Shown: positions 39,623 to 47,175 of the stretch, piece after piece
Numbering within the stretch: position 1 is the first letter of the stretch
Layout: each line of letters opens with the position of its first letter
From: a virus
Virus record (IMG/VR): IMGVR_UViG_3300048065_000485
Coordinates: 1-53,076 of that record
Strand: one strand, 5' to 3'
DNA length: 53,076 bases
Position numbers and translations under genes: made by a program
Notes under the pieces: model-generated
The model's input: only the letters and a program-made list of their open reading frames with translations
Database searches by the model: none
Told to the model about the DNA's origin: nothing

Positions 39623-40119
39623 AAATACTTACAGTAGAAAATAATACATACGATATAGATTGCGTACCTGATGAAATAGATGATATCAGGTATTGTGTTT
39701 TAGATGGAGCAGACCCAGAGTGGGTAGACTTCTATTTCTTACCTTTAATTTTTTTAGAGAGTTTTCATGCTCCTGCTATTTGTTTGCAGATTGGAGAGTT
39801 TAATATCCAAATGCCAATGGATTGGAGTGTGTTGTTATGTGATGAAGATTTTGATAGTGTAGAAACACTTCCATTAGCAAGTCTTAATAATAGAGAATTT
39901 AGAGCATTAGTTATGAATCCTCTTACAAGTAGACTGCCTAACAGTGAACCTATACAAATTACAAATGTTTATCAAGATGTAAAATGGTTTTTTCCTAAAC
40001 TTAAAAATGGACACTTATTATCAGTTCCATTAGAGTCAGGAGACAATCCACAATGTGCTTTGTTTGTTAAAGATGCAAATAAGGTAAAAGATATTGAAGT
40101 TGCTGATTTAATTAGTTAG
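39619..40119 (+). CDS. Conserved marine T4-like protein, unknown
   Basis: 166 residues in ATGA overlap with uvsW. Blocks FLESFHAPAICLQIGEFNIQMPMDWSVLLCD, LPLASLNNREFRALVMNPL, and DVKWFFPKLKNGHLLSVPLE are strikingly dense in conserved-looking aromatic and proline residues and recur, from memory, in cyanophage genomes beside uvsW. No enzyme motif seen. Compact beta-rich fold likely. Function unknown. Confidence 0.65.
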   Translation: MKILTVENNTYDIDCVPDEIDDIRYCVLDGADPEWVDFYFLPLIFLESFHAPAICLQIGEFNIQMPMDWSVLLCDEDFDSVETLPLASLNNREFRALVMNPLTSRLPNSEPIQITNVYQDVKWFFPKLKNGHLLSVPLESGDNPQCALFVKDANKVKDIEVADLIS

Positions 40120-40128
40120 GAGGATAAC

Positions 40129-40899
40129 ATGGCAAAACATAGATATAGAATAGAAGGTGGCAGATATGGAGGCGAACTTGTCTTAGGAGAAGTTAATCCT
40201 GCATTTGCTAGTTATTATGCAGATAAACAAGATGAACTTGTAGATGCAGTATTAGAATCAGAAGATTGGGAACCAGAAGAAGAGGTAGATTCTGATGCAT
40301 TATTAGACCCAGAAGGTATTCCACACCCTGCAATGCCAGGTGAAGATTTTTATATGTGGGAAAATGATGAATTTGAACACATTAATAGTGCCTATGCAGA
40401 TGGAGGTTTTACAGTATACGAAGTTCCAGCGGATGGTTCTGATGATTGGGACTATGATAAAGAAGTATATGAAGGAGAAGCCATTCATGTATATGGCAGA
40501 GAAGGTGGGTATTTTAGCACAGAAGATGAGCCAGAAGTCTTAAACGAAGAAGATGCAGACGGTAACAAGTATGTGCCTGTATTAGCATTTCATAGTTCAG
40601 AGAAAGGCGGCTTTGGTGCTTGGTTTGTGGAAACAGATGAACCTTTTGATGAATTTAAATTAGGATATGGTGTTGTAGAAACAAATTTAGCCGAATTTGT
40701 TGATGCTGTATATTATGATAAGGTAGAATTAGATTGTGATTACGATTATAATGATACAACCGGTAAAAGTTATGATGCACAAGTAGGTTGGTTAAATACT
40801 AAGTGGCATGACAGTATGGAAAACATACAAGAGAACTTAGATGAATATCTTGCAGAGTTTGAAGAAAATGCAGAATGGGAACGTGAAAATAGGGAATAA
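40129..40899 (+). CDS. Highly acidic conserved protein, unknown
   Basis: 256 residues with strong AGGAGG before the ATG. It begins HRYRIEGGRYGGELVLGEVN, a start I recall from cyanophage hypothetical proteins, and is exceptionally rich in Asp, Glu, Tyr and Trp throughout (DDWDYDKEVYEGEAIHVYGR). Such acidic proteins can mimic DNA or bind basic host proteins, but this is inference. TAAATG junction with the next gene. Confidence 0.65.
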   Translation: MAKHRYRIEGGRYGGELVLGEVNPAFASYYADKQDELVDAVLESEDWEPEEEVDSDALLDPEGIPHPAMPGEDFYMWENDEFEHINSAYADGGFTVYEVPADGSDDWDYDKEVYEGEAIHVYGREGGYFSTEDEPEVLNEEDADGNKYVPVLAFHSSEKGGFGAWFVETDEPFDEFKLGYGVVETNLAEFVDAVYYDKVELDCDYDYNDTTGKSYDAQVGWLNTKWHDSMENIQENLDEYLAEFEENAEWERENRE

Positions 40900-41706
40900 A
40901 TGAGACGAGTATTAATATGCGGCCTGCCAGGTTCAGGCAAAACGACATTGGCAAAAAGACTATGTGAAATTATAGATAATGCTGATTGGTATAATGCTGA
41001 TGATATCAGAGAAAAATTTAATGATTGGGACTTCTCACCTGAAGGTAGAGAGCGTCAAATGAAACGTATGCAGGACTATGTAAGAAAAAGTTGTGCAAAG
41101 GGTAGATATGGAATTGCAGATTTTGTTTGCCCAACACATGAATTACAAGAAGCATTTATGCCTGAGTATGTAATCTTTATGGATACTATTAAAGAAGGTA
41201 GATTCGAGGATACTAACAAGATATTTGAAAGTCCTATCGATCAAGCATCTTATGAAGTTGATGCACATATTACTGAAGACGAATGGTGGACAGAGGAATC
41301 TATAGATCAGTGGGCTAGATTAATTGCTGTTGATTTAAAGGATTGGGAGTTTCAACCTAAACAGCCTGTTACACAAATGCTTGGAAGATTTCAACCTTGG
41401 CATGAAGGACATCAAAAATTATTTGAAAGAGCATTGGCAAAACATGGCCAAGTTGCGGTGATGGTTAGAGATATGCCTATTACACAAGACAACCCATGGC
41501 AAGTAGATGATATTTGTAAAAATATAGAAATAGAACTGGCTGAATTTGCTGGTAAGTTTAGAGTTTATAGTGTTCCTAACATTATGAATATTACTTATGG
41601 TAGAGGAGTAGGCTATAAAATTGAAGAAGAAGTTTTAGATGAGGAAACACAAAAAATTAGTGCAACCAAAATCAGAGAACAAATGAGAAAGGATGGAGAA
41701 CTATAA
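40900..41706 (+). CDS. P-loop kinase fused to HxGH nucleotidyltransferase
   Basis: 268 residues, two domains. Residues 1-~150: P-loop kinase of the APS-kinase/polynucleotide-kinase type (GLPGSGKTT at 8-16, WYNADDIREKFNDWDFSPEGR, like APS kinase's N-AD-R segment). Residues ~155-268: nucleotidyltransferase with HEGH at 168-171 (GRFQPWHEGH) and ISATKIR at 253-259, the pair that binds ATP phosphates in NMN-adenylyltransferase-like enzymes. NadR has the same two activities in the opposite order, so an NAD-related role (nicotinamide riboside to NAD) is possible; a sulphate/APS role is the other option. Neighbours are MetK and APRT. Confidence 0.75.
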   Translation: MRRVLICGLPGSGKTTLAKRLCEIIDNADWYNADDIREKFNDWDFSPEGRERQMKRMQDYVRKSCAKGRYGIADFVCPTHELQEAFMPEYVIFMDTIKEGRFEDTNKIFESPIDQASYEVDAHITEDEWWTEESIDQWARLIAVDLKDWEFQPKQPVTQMLGRFQPWHEGHQKLFERALAKHGQVAVMVRDMPITQDNPWQVDDICKNIEIELAEFAGKFRVYSVPNIMNITYGRGVGYKIEEEVLDEETQKISATKIREQMRKDGEL

Positions 41707-41947
41707 CCATCCTGCTTATTCGAGGTACCCACATTTGAAGAACCCTACCGAGGCAGAACATACACCTTGGAAAAAATGGTTTGCTTGGAAGCCTGTAACA
41801 TTACTATCTGGAAAGATAGTGTGGTTACAAAATGTGTATAAAAGAGAAAGGACGGTGCAATGGGTACCTCCTGCTTTCCCTGAAGGAGCATTCGATGGTA
41901 TTGAATATTCTACTTGGGAAGACATAATGGAAAACAAATTTAAATAA
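41693..41947 (+). CDS. Small Trp/Pro-rich protein, unknown
   Basis: 84 residues overlapping the previous gene by 14 bp. Rich in Trp, Pro, His and Tyr (AYSRYPHLKNPTEAEHTPWK, RTVQWVPPAFPEGAFDGIEY). No membrane span. Family not assigned; I recall similar short proteins in marine phages. Twelve bases before metK. Confidence 0.6.
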   Translation: MENYNHPAYSRYPHLKNPTEAEHTPWKKWFAWKPVTLLSGKIVWLQNVYKRERTVQWVPPAFPEGAFDGIEYSTWEDIMENKFK

Positions 41948-41959
41948 GGAAAACAAAAT

Positions 41960-43078
41960 ATGTATCAATTTACAAGTGAAAGTGTCAGCGAAGGACATCC
42001 AGATAAAGTTGCTGATTTAATATCAGATCACATAGCACAATGGTTAATTAATCATAATTCTAATAATAGAGCCGCAGTAGAAACATTAGTTACTACAAAT
42101 ACTGTAATAATAGCAGGAGAATATAAAACTGATAGAGAAGAAGATGTAGAGGAATCAGTTAGAGGTATTGTAATTGATACTGTCAAGCAACTAGGTTATG
42201 AACAAGAAGGATTTCATTGGGACAAATTAAATATAGAATATTACTTACATGGGCAAAGTTCAGATATAGCATTAGGTACTGATAACTTTGGTGCAGGTGA
42301 TCAAGGTATTATGTTTGGATATGCAAATAGGGAAACAGAAAATTACATGCCTTTTGCAATATCGTATTCGCATAAGATATTACAAGAACTATCTAATAGG
42401 AGAAAATCTAATTCAAAATATAAAGGTATAATTTTACCTGACAGTAAGTGTCAGTTGACAGTAAATTATGGAGCACCAAATACACCTTTAGATATTAACA
42501 ATGTCGTAGTCAGTACTCAACATCATGCAGAAGCGACACAACAGCAGGTCGAAGATTTAGTAAGGGAAGTTGTAAAAGATGTTGTTCCTAAAGAGTTTTT
42601 AACAGAAAAAACAAATTACCAAATTAATCCTACAGGCAGATTTGTTATTGGTGGACCTGACGGAGATACAGGTTTAACAGGAAGAAAAATTGTTGTAGAT
42701 ACTTATGGTGGATATGCTCCGCATGGCGGTGGTGCTTTTTCAGGTAAGGATTTTACAAAAGTAGATAGAAGTGCGGCATATATGGCTAGATGGATAGCAA
42801 AGAATATTGTTCATAAATATGATTTACAAGAATGTTTAGTACAATTAAGTTATGTGATAGGAATAGAGGAACCGTCATCATTGTTAATATATGCAAATGG
42901 TGAACTTAGATTAGATTTAATGAACTTAATTAGAAAGGAAGTTGATTTAACACCTAAAGGAATTATAGAATGGTTAGGATTATTAAATGTAATATTACCT
43001 GACACCACAAATTACGGACATTTTGGTAAAGAACCTACTGGCAATAGTTTAATAACCTGGGAAGAATATACATTATGA
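41960..43078 (+). CDS. metK: S-adenosylmethionine synthetase
   Basis: 372 residues (E. coli MetK 384). Signature blocks present in order: FTSESVSEGHPDK (4-16, ATP/metal), LHGQSSDIALG, GAGDQGIMFGYA, PTGRFVIGGPDGDTGLTGRK, VDTYGGYAPHGGGAFSGKD and KVDRSAAYMARWIAKN. The enzyme joins methionine and ATP into SAM. It appears complete. AAGGA precedes the ATG, and apt overlaps its stop (ATGA). In this phage SAM would feed the radical SAM enzyme at 14485 and any methyltransferases. A full metK in a phage is unusual. Confidence 0.96.
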   Translation: MYQFTSESVSEGHPDKVADLISDHIAQWLINHNSNNRAAVETLVTTNTVIIAGEYKTDREEDVEESVRGIVIDTVKQLGYEQEGFHWDKLNIEYYLHGQSSDIALGTDNFGAGDQGIMFGYANRETENYMPFAISYSHKILQELSNRRKSNSKYKGIILPDSKCQLTVNYGAPNTPLDINNVVVSTQHHAEATQQQVEDLVREVVKDVVPKEFLTEKTNYQINPTGRFVIGGPDGDTGLTGRKIVVDTYGGYAPHGGGAFSGKDFTKVDRSAAYMARWIAKNIVHKYDLQECLVQLSYVIGIEEPSSLLIYANGELRLDLMNLIRKEVDLTPKGIIEWLGLLNVILPDTTNYGHFGKEPTGNSLITWEEYTL

Positions 43079-43620
43079 TTTTAAATTTTAAAGACTCAAT
43101 AAGAACAGTACCAGACTTTCCTATAGAAGGAATACAGTTCAGGGACATTACAAGCATGTTAGAAAGCCCACATGCGTTCAACAAAGCATGTGTTGACCTT
43201 ACTAAAGTATGTATGCAATTTGATGCTACTAAAATTGTTGCAATAGAAAGTAGAGGATTTATTTTTGGCTCTCCTATAGCAAGAGATATGGAATTACCCT
43301 TAATATTAGCAAGGAAACCAGGTAAGTTACCCAACCCCACCTATCAAAGAAGTTATAAACTAGAGTATGGAGAATCAACTTTACATATTCAACGAAATTC
43401 TGATATAAACTCTAAAGATAAAATTGTTATAGTAGATGACTTAATTGCTACAGGCGGAACAGCAAAGGCATTAGCAAGTTTGATAGCACAATGTTGGAAA
43501 GTACCTAAAGAAAATATTTTAATTTTAGCCGTTATAGACTTGCCCGATTTAGAAGGAAGTGCTATAATAGAGAAAGAAGGATATAATGTTGAGACACTAA
43601 TTGAATTTGAAGGAAAATAA
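43075..43620 (+). CDS. apt: Adenine phosphoribosyltransferase
   Basis: 181 residues, full family length. N-terminal FPIEGIQFRDITSMLESPHAF, IVAIESRGFIFGSPIARDMELPLILARKPGKLPNP, and the PRPP loop IVIVDDLIATGGTA at ~118-131. It makes AMP from adenine and PRPP. The ATGA overlap with metK suggests one unit: adenine released when SAM by-products are cleaved could be salvaged to AMP. That link is inference. TAATG junction to the next gene. Confidence 0.93.
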   Translation: MILNFKDSIRTVPDFPIEGIQFRDITSMLESPHAFNKACVDLTKVCMQFDATKIVAIESRGFIFGSPIARDMELPLILARKPGKLPNPTYQRSYKLEYGESTLHIQRNSDINSKDKIVIVDDLIATGGTAKALASLIAQCWKVPKENILILAVIDLPDLEGSAIIEKEGYNVETLIEFEGK

Positions 43621-44102
43621 TGTCACCTAAAAAGAATCCAGCCCTACCTTTAAAAGATGTAATGGCGGCAATAGATAAAAAAGATAGAAATTTTTATACT
43701 AATCTTAGTGCTGAACAAAAGAAGGCATTTAGTGCCTGGATGATGATGAGATATTGCAGTAGTGTACAAGGTAGAGATGCCGCAAATTATATCTATATGA
43801 CAAATGAATTACTTAATAGATATCATAAAGTTGAATATAAGGTCCCACAACATCCTGAATTACAATGGTTATTATTTACTGCATGTGGAGTAGGTAAGGT
43901 ACAATTTCATCCTTTTTTAAAACCGCCTAATGCAAAGAAGAAAAATAATAAAGTATTTGACTTTATATACAGTATATATCCACATATGAAATCAGAGGAT
44001 ATTAATAATTTAATAGAAATAAACAGTAAAGAAGAACTTAAAGAATTAGCAGAAGCACACGGATACGATGACAAATCAATTAGAGAAATCTTTGGAAAAT
44101 AA
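43620..44102 (+). CDS. Probable clamp-loader small subunit (gp62-like, Phage_clamp_A type)
   Basis: 160 residues. PALPLKDVMAAIDKKDRNFY, LSAEQKKAFSAWMMMRYCSSVQG, ELQWLLFTACGVGKVQFHPFLK and a C-terminal ELAEAHGYDDKSIREIF fit, from memory, the Phage_clamp_A family of marine T4-like phages, the partner of gp44 in loading the gp45 sliding clamp. Neither gp44 nor gp45 is in the window. Direct similarity to T4 gp62 is not obvious to me, so the call is moderate. Confidence 0.55.
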   Translation: MSPKKNPALPLKDVMAAIDKKDRNFYTNLSAEQKKAFSAWMMMRYCSSVQGRDAANYIYMTNELLNRYHKVEYKVPQHPELQWLLFTACGVGKVQFHPFLKPPNAKKKNNKVFDFIYSIYPHMKSEDINNLIEINSKEELKELAEAHGYDDKSIREIFGK

Positions 44103-44772
44103 TTTCACATGTAAATGGTGTGGAAAAAGTTTTAAGAGTGAACGAACTCTTAGTGTTCATATGTGTGTTAAGAAAAGACGTATGGCAGATAAGGATTTAA
44201 CACATACAAGATTAGGTTATAGAGTTTTTCAAATGTTTTATGAAATGAACACAGCGGCCACTAAATCAAAAACTTATGAAGATTTTGTAAAAAGCCAATA
44301 TTATGAAGGGTTTGTAAAGTTTGGTAGAAGTTGTGTAACAAACGAATATTTAAATCCAGAACAATTTGCAGAATGGCTTATAAAGGAAGGTAAAAAATTA
44401 GCAGATTGGCATAAGGATAGTCTTTATGACGAATTTTTATTAGTATATGTAAAAAAAGAACCTGGAATGAAGGCATTAGAAAGAACAATCATTTATCTTG
44501 ACAGTTGGGGTAAAGAAAATAATAAACCTTGGCAGGATTATTTTAAAGAGGTTACATCAGCAAGAGCAGTACATGATATAAGAAGTGCTAAAATATCTCC
44601 CTGGATGATATATCTTTGTAGATCTGGTGATGACTTATTAGTAAAATTTAGTGACGAACAGGTTAAAATGATAGAACATATTATAGATGCAACATTTTGG
44701 ATGAAACAGTTTGCAAATAATAAAGAAGAAGTAGCGGAAGTTAAAAATGCATGTGAGGTTGCAGGAATATGA
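44068..44772 (+). CDS. Zinc-finger protein of T4-like marine phages, unknown
   Basis: 234 residues; start overlaps the previous gene by 35 bp. The N-terminus has a single C2HC finger: C15, C18, H31, C33 (FTCKWCGKSFKSERTLSVHMC is the extent), like one C2H2 finger with the last His replaced by Cys. The rest is a helical domain (RLGYRVFQMFYEMNTAATKS, SWGKENNKPWQDYFKEVTSA). It may bind nucleic acid or a replication protein; I recall it near clamp-loader genes in related phages. Confidence 0.65.
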   Translation: MTNQLEKSLENNFTCKWCGKSFKSERTLSVHMCVKKRRMADKDLTHTRLGYRVFQMFYEMNTAATKSKTYEDFVKSQYYEGFVKFGRSCVTNEYLNPEQFAEWLIKEGKKLADWHKDSLYDEFLLVYVKKEPGMKALERTIIYLDSWGKENNKPWQDYFKEVTSARAVHDIRSAKISPWMIYLCRSGDDLLVKFSDEQVKMIEHIIDATFWMKQFANNKEEVAEVKNACEVAGI

Positions 44773-44783
44773 AGGAGAATAGA

Positions 44784-45089
44784 ATGGAAATGTGGGATAT
44801 GCCCGAATTAATTGAATTGACAGAAAAATGGCACGTTGATAGAAATCTTATTGATGGTGCAACTAGTAAAGATCAAGTATTAAAATTAATACAGGAAGTT
44901 GGAGAATTATCTGATAGTGTTTGTAAAGGTACAGACGTAAAAGATGATATTGGAGATTGTTTGGTAATATTAATCAATATTGCTAAAAGAGAAGGCACAA
45001 CATTAGAAGAATGTTTAAATGTTGCATATAATGATATCAAGGACAGAAAAGGTCGTATGGTAGATGGTATATTTGTTAAGGAAGAGTAA
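44784..45089 (+). CDS. MazG-like nucleotide pyrophosphohydrolase, first of a pair
   Basis: I prefer ATG 44784 because AGGAG lies 6 nt before it; ATG 44769 overlaps the upstream stop and lacks a site. About 101 residues. The all-alpha NTP-PPase signature ExxEL...(D)D.GD is present as LIQEVGELSDSVCKG then KDDIGDCLVILINIA. It would hydrolyse an NTP or dNTP to the monophosphate and PPi; phage MazG proteins have been linked to (p)ppGpp or dNTP control. Directly followed by a second member of the fold. Confidence 0.82.
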   Translation: MEMWDMPELIELTEKWHVDRNLIDGATSKDQVLKLIQEVGELSDSVCKGTDVKDDIGDCLVILINIAKREGTTLEECLNVAYNDIKDRKGRMVDGIFVKEE

Positions 45090-45349
45090 TGAATAAAAAA
45101 CAAGAAATGTTAGTAATAACAATGGAAGAATGTGCTGAACTTAGTCAGGCATGTAGTAAACTAATTCGTTTTGAAGATGATCGCAGTGAACAAGACCTTG
45201 TAAACTTGCAAGATGAGATAGGTGATGTGATGTGTATGATTGATATTATGAAACATAGCGGACTTGTCAGTGAAGAACAAATTGAAGAACGCAAGAAAGT
45301 TAAAAAAGAAAAACTAATGAAGTGGAGTTTATTGTTCAGTGAAGATTGA
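45089..45349 (+). CDS. MazG-like nucleotide pyrophosphohydrolase, second of a pair
   Basis: 86 residues starting in a TAATG overlap. ITMEECAELSQACSKLIRF then NLQDEIGDVMCMIDIMKHSG gives the E-x-x-E...D-E-x-x-D metal set of the MazG fold with a shorter frame than its neighbour. The two may work as separate dimers or as a heteromer. Substrate unknown. Confidence 0.8.
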   Translation: MNKKQEMLVITMEECAELSQACSKLIRFEDDRSEQDLVNLQDEIGDVMCMIDIMKHSGLVSEEQIEERKKVKKEKLMKWSLLFSED

Positions 45350-45908
45350 TTTTGATGTAGATATCGATATGGCTAATAGAGATGACTTTCTCAAGTTAGT
45401 TAATCATACACCTGCAAGTATTGAAAAAGATAGTAACTTTACTAAACATAATACTGGTGTCTACTTTCAAAATATTCCTAAGTTTCCTTTAGAAGGTTAC
45501 AGTACAATAGATCATAAACAAGCAGAAGAAGATGGATGGTTTAAAGTAGACTTTCTTAATAATCATATATACGAAAATATTATAGATGAAACACATCTTG
45601 ATAAACTAATAGCAACTGAGCCTATGTGGGAATTGTTTACACACAAGGAAGTTGTTGAAAAATTATTTCATATAAGCAATCATTGGGATATTGTTAAACA
45701 ACATCCTCCTAAAAGTCTTGAACAACTAGCAATGATACTTGCTATGATACGCCCAGGTAAAAGGCATTTGGTGGGAAAGGACTGGAAGGTTATTGAGGAA
45801 GATGTTTGGGTAAAACCAAATGATGATACTTACTTTTTCAAGAAGTCACATAGTTATGGATATGCTTTGGCTATAATTGTACAATTAAATTTATTGTGTG
45901 AAGATTAG
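45339..45908 (+). CDS. Unknown conserved-looking protein
   Basis: 189 residues from a GTG at 45339, overlapping the previous gene by 11 bp; an alternative ATG lies at 45369. Contains AMIRPGKRHLVGKDWKVIEEDVWVKPNDDTYFFKKSHSYGYALAII, a compact C-terminal domain with Arg/Lys/His clusters. No known catalytic motif. Convergent with the minus-strand gene behind it (4-bp overlap). Confidence 0.58.
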   Translation: MKIDFDVDIDMANRDDFLKLVNHTPASIEKDSNFTKHNTGVYFQNIPKFPLEGYSTIDHKQAEEDGWFKVDFLNNHIYENIIDETHLDKLIATEPMWELFTHKEVVEKLFHISNHWDIVKQHPPKSLEQLAMILAMIRPGKRHLVGKDWKVIEEDVWVKPNDDTYFFKKSHSYGYALAIIVQLNLLCED

Positions 45909-46285
45909 TCTATTTTTCTTACTAGTTGAATACCACGTCTTTTTATTCTCTTTTTAATTAAATTTTGTAAAGATGTCATAGGTCCAAATATAATTTCTAT
46001 ATCTTTCATTACAAAAGTTCTCAAAAGATTTTTATAAGGTTTCATTTCATGAAATAAAAATATATCTATTGGTAATTGTCTATTTGATTCCCACCACCAA
46101 GTCTCACCTAATTCTAAGAAATCTTTTTTTAATTCGTTATTAGGAATTTTATCTAAATCGTAGAATGTAAGTATACTGTTATCATGATTGATAACAATAC
46201 CTATGTATTCATTGTCACCATATTTGATGCCGGTCAAGAACGGATAACGTTCTTCTGTTTGTTTGATAAGTTCTTCTTTCTCCAC
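45905..46285 (-). CDS. Late minus-strand protein, unknown
   Basis: The GTG at 46285 is chosen because the minus-strand late box (46291-46298) ends 5 nt upstream, the geometry of the other leaderless late genes. The longer ORF starting at 46354 would cross the divergent promoters. 126 residues. LGETWWWESNRQLPIDIFLF, RTFVMKDIEIIFGPMTSLQNL and a basic KKRIKRRGIQLVRKID end recur, from memory, in cyanophage hypothetical proteins. A single late minus-strand gene in the middle of plus-strand replication genes. Confidence 0.68.
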   Translation of the reverse strand: MEKEELIKQTEERYPFLTGIKYGDNEYIGIVINHDNSILTFYDLDKIPNNELKKDFLELGETWWWESNRQLPIDIFLFHEMKPYKNLLRTFVMKDIEIIFGPMTSLQNLIKKRIKRRGIQLVRKID

Positions 46286-46290
46286 AAAAC

Positions 46291-46298
46291 TATTTAGT
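46291..46298 (-). promoter_or_regulatory. Late promoter box ACTAAATA, leaderless start
   Basis: Minus strand: box, gtttt, GTG at 46285. Divergent from the box at 46308 with only 9 bp between them. Confidence 0.6.
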
Positions 46299-46307
46299 AT
46301 AAATATT

Positions 46308-46315
46308 GATAAATA
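46308..46315 (+). promoter_or_regulatory. Late promoter box GATAAATA
   Basis: Predicted +1 near 46321, a 16-nt leader with AAAGAG before ATG 46337. Confidence 0.65.
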
Positions 46316-46336
46316 GTACAATATAAAGAGTTTATT

Positions 46337-47140
46337 ATGAGCCAAAACGACCACAAATTATACTTATATGATAATAATATCGATTTAGTAATTGGTACGG
46401 ATGGACTATACGTGGATAACAGACCTATGAATAATAGAAAATTAATTGCCCATAAAGGGTTAACAAACGAATTGCTGTTCAGTATTAGGAACAGAGATAG
46501 AAAATTACAAAATGTTTTTAGTGATACCTTAAGTGCGTATCTTATAAATCCTACAACTAAAAGACGTTTGTTCTATAAACTTTTAGAGCATACTAGTAAT
46601 GTAGGTCAAGTTAAATTGGTCTTAGATGAGGGCGATTTAAGAAATGTCACAGCAGGATTATATAGAATTTACATAGCAAAACAGGATTCTTCAGGTACAG
46701 ACAAGCCTGTATATTCAGACCAGAATAACGGATTAGTTTTTGATATACAGATTACAGAACAAATAGATCAATCTCCAACACCAACTCAGAGTGCAAACAC
46801 ATTTTTACAAGTAGCATCTACTACAGATGGTGATCCAGCAAATGTTTTTACAACAAGTGCTTTTTCAGGTAATCAAGACAGAAACTTTCCAAATGCATTA
46901 CATACAATAGCAATCTACCCAGATGCATATACTGGAAATATTGATGTACAGGCAAGTCTAGTTGAAAGTGTACCCGATACGAATAATTTAAGTACAGATT
47001 GGGTAACACTTGAAAGTAATATTCCTGTAACAAGTAGTAGCAAAATAGTATCGAGAAACTATAACGTAAATGCAAACTGGATTAGAATTTTACATACTCC
47101 AACATCAGGTAATATAAGCCAAGTACAAGTCAGAAACTAG
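46337..47140 (+). CDS. Virion structural protein (tail or fibre-like)
   Basis: 267 residues. The first ~125 (KLYLYDNNIDLVIGTDGLYV, LLFSIRNRDRKLQNVFSDTLSAYLINPTTKRRLFYKLLEH) form a beta-sandwich-like domain that I recall from structural proteins of marine T4-like phages. A Ser/Thr/Pro linker (~145-165) leads to a second beta domain (NALHTIAIYPDAYTGNIDVQASL, WVTLESNIPVTSSSKIVSRN). Late promoter directly upstream agrees with a virion role although the neighbours are replication genes. Confidence 0.65.
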   Translation: MSQNDHKLYLYDNNIDLVIGTDGLYVDNRPMNNRKLIAHKGLTNELLFSIRNRDRKLQNVFSDTLSAYLINPTTKRRLFYKLLEHTSNVGQVKLVLDEGDLRNVTAGLYRIYIAKQDSSGTDKPVYSDQNNGLVFDIQITEQIDQSPTPTQSANTFLQVASTTDGDPANVFTTSAFSGNQDRNFPNALHTIAIYPDAYTGNIDVQASLVESVPDTNNLSTDWVTLESNIPVTSSSKIVSRNYNVNANWIRILHTPTSGNISQVQVRN

Positions 47141-47169
47141 TTGACTTTTAACATTATATCCTGTATAAT
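47141..47169 (+). promoter_or_regulatory. Sigma70-type promoter of primase, leaderless
   Basis: TTGACT (47141-47146), 17 bp, TATAAT (47164-47169). Predicted +1 at 47176 equals the A of the primase ATG. The -35 starts on the base after the upstream stop codon. Confidence 0.8.
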
Positions 47170-47175
47170 AATACT

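Noticed and set aside
46286-46354. Longer N-terminus of the minus-strand gene ending at 45905
   Set aside because: This part is hydrophobic filler across both divergent late promoters and the start of the plus-strand virion gene; the GTG at 46285 fits the 5-nt late-box rule.
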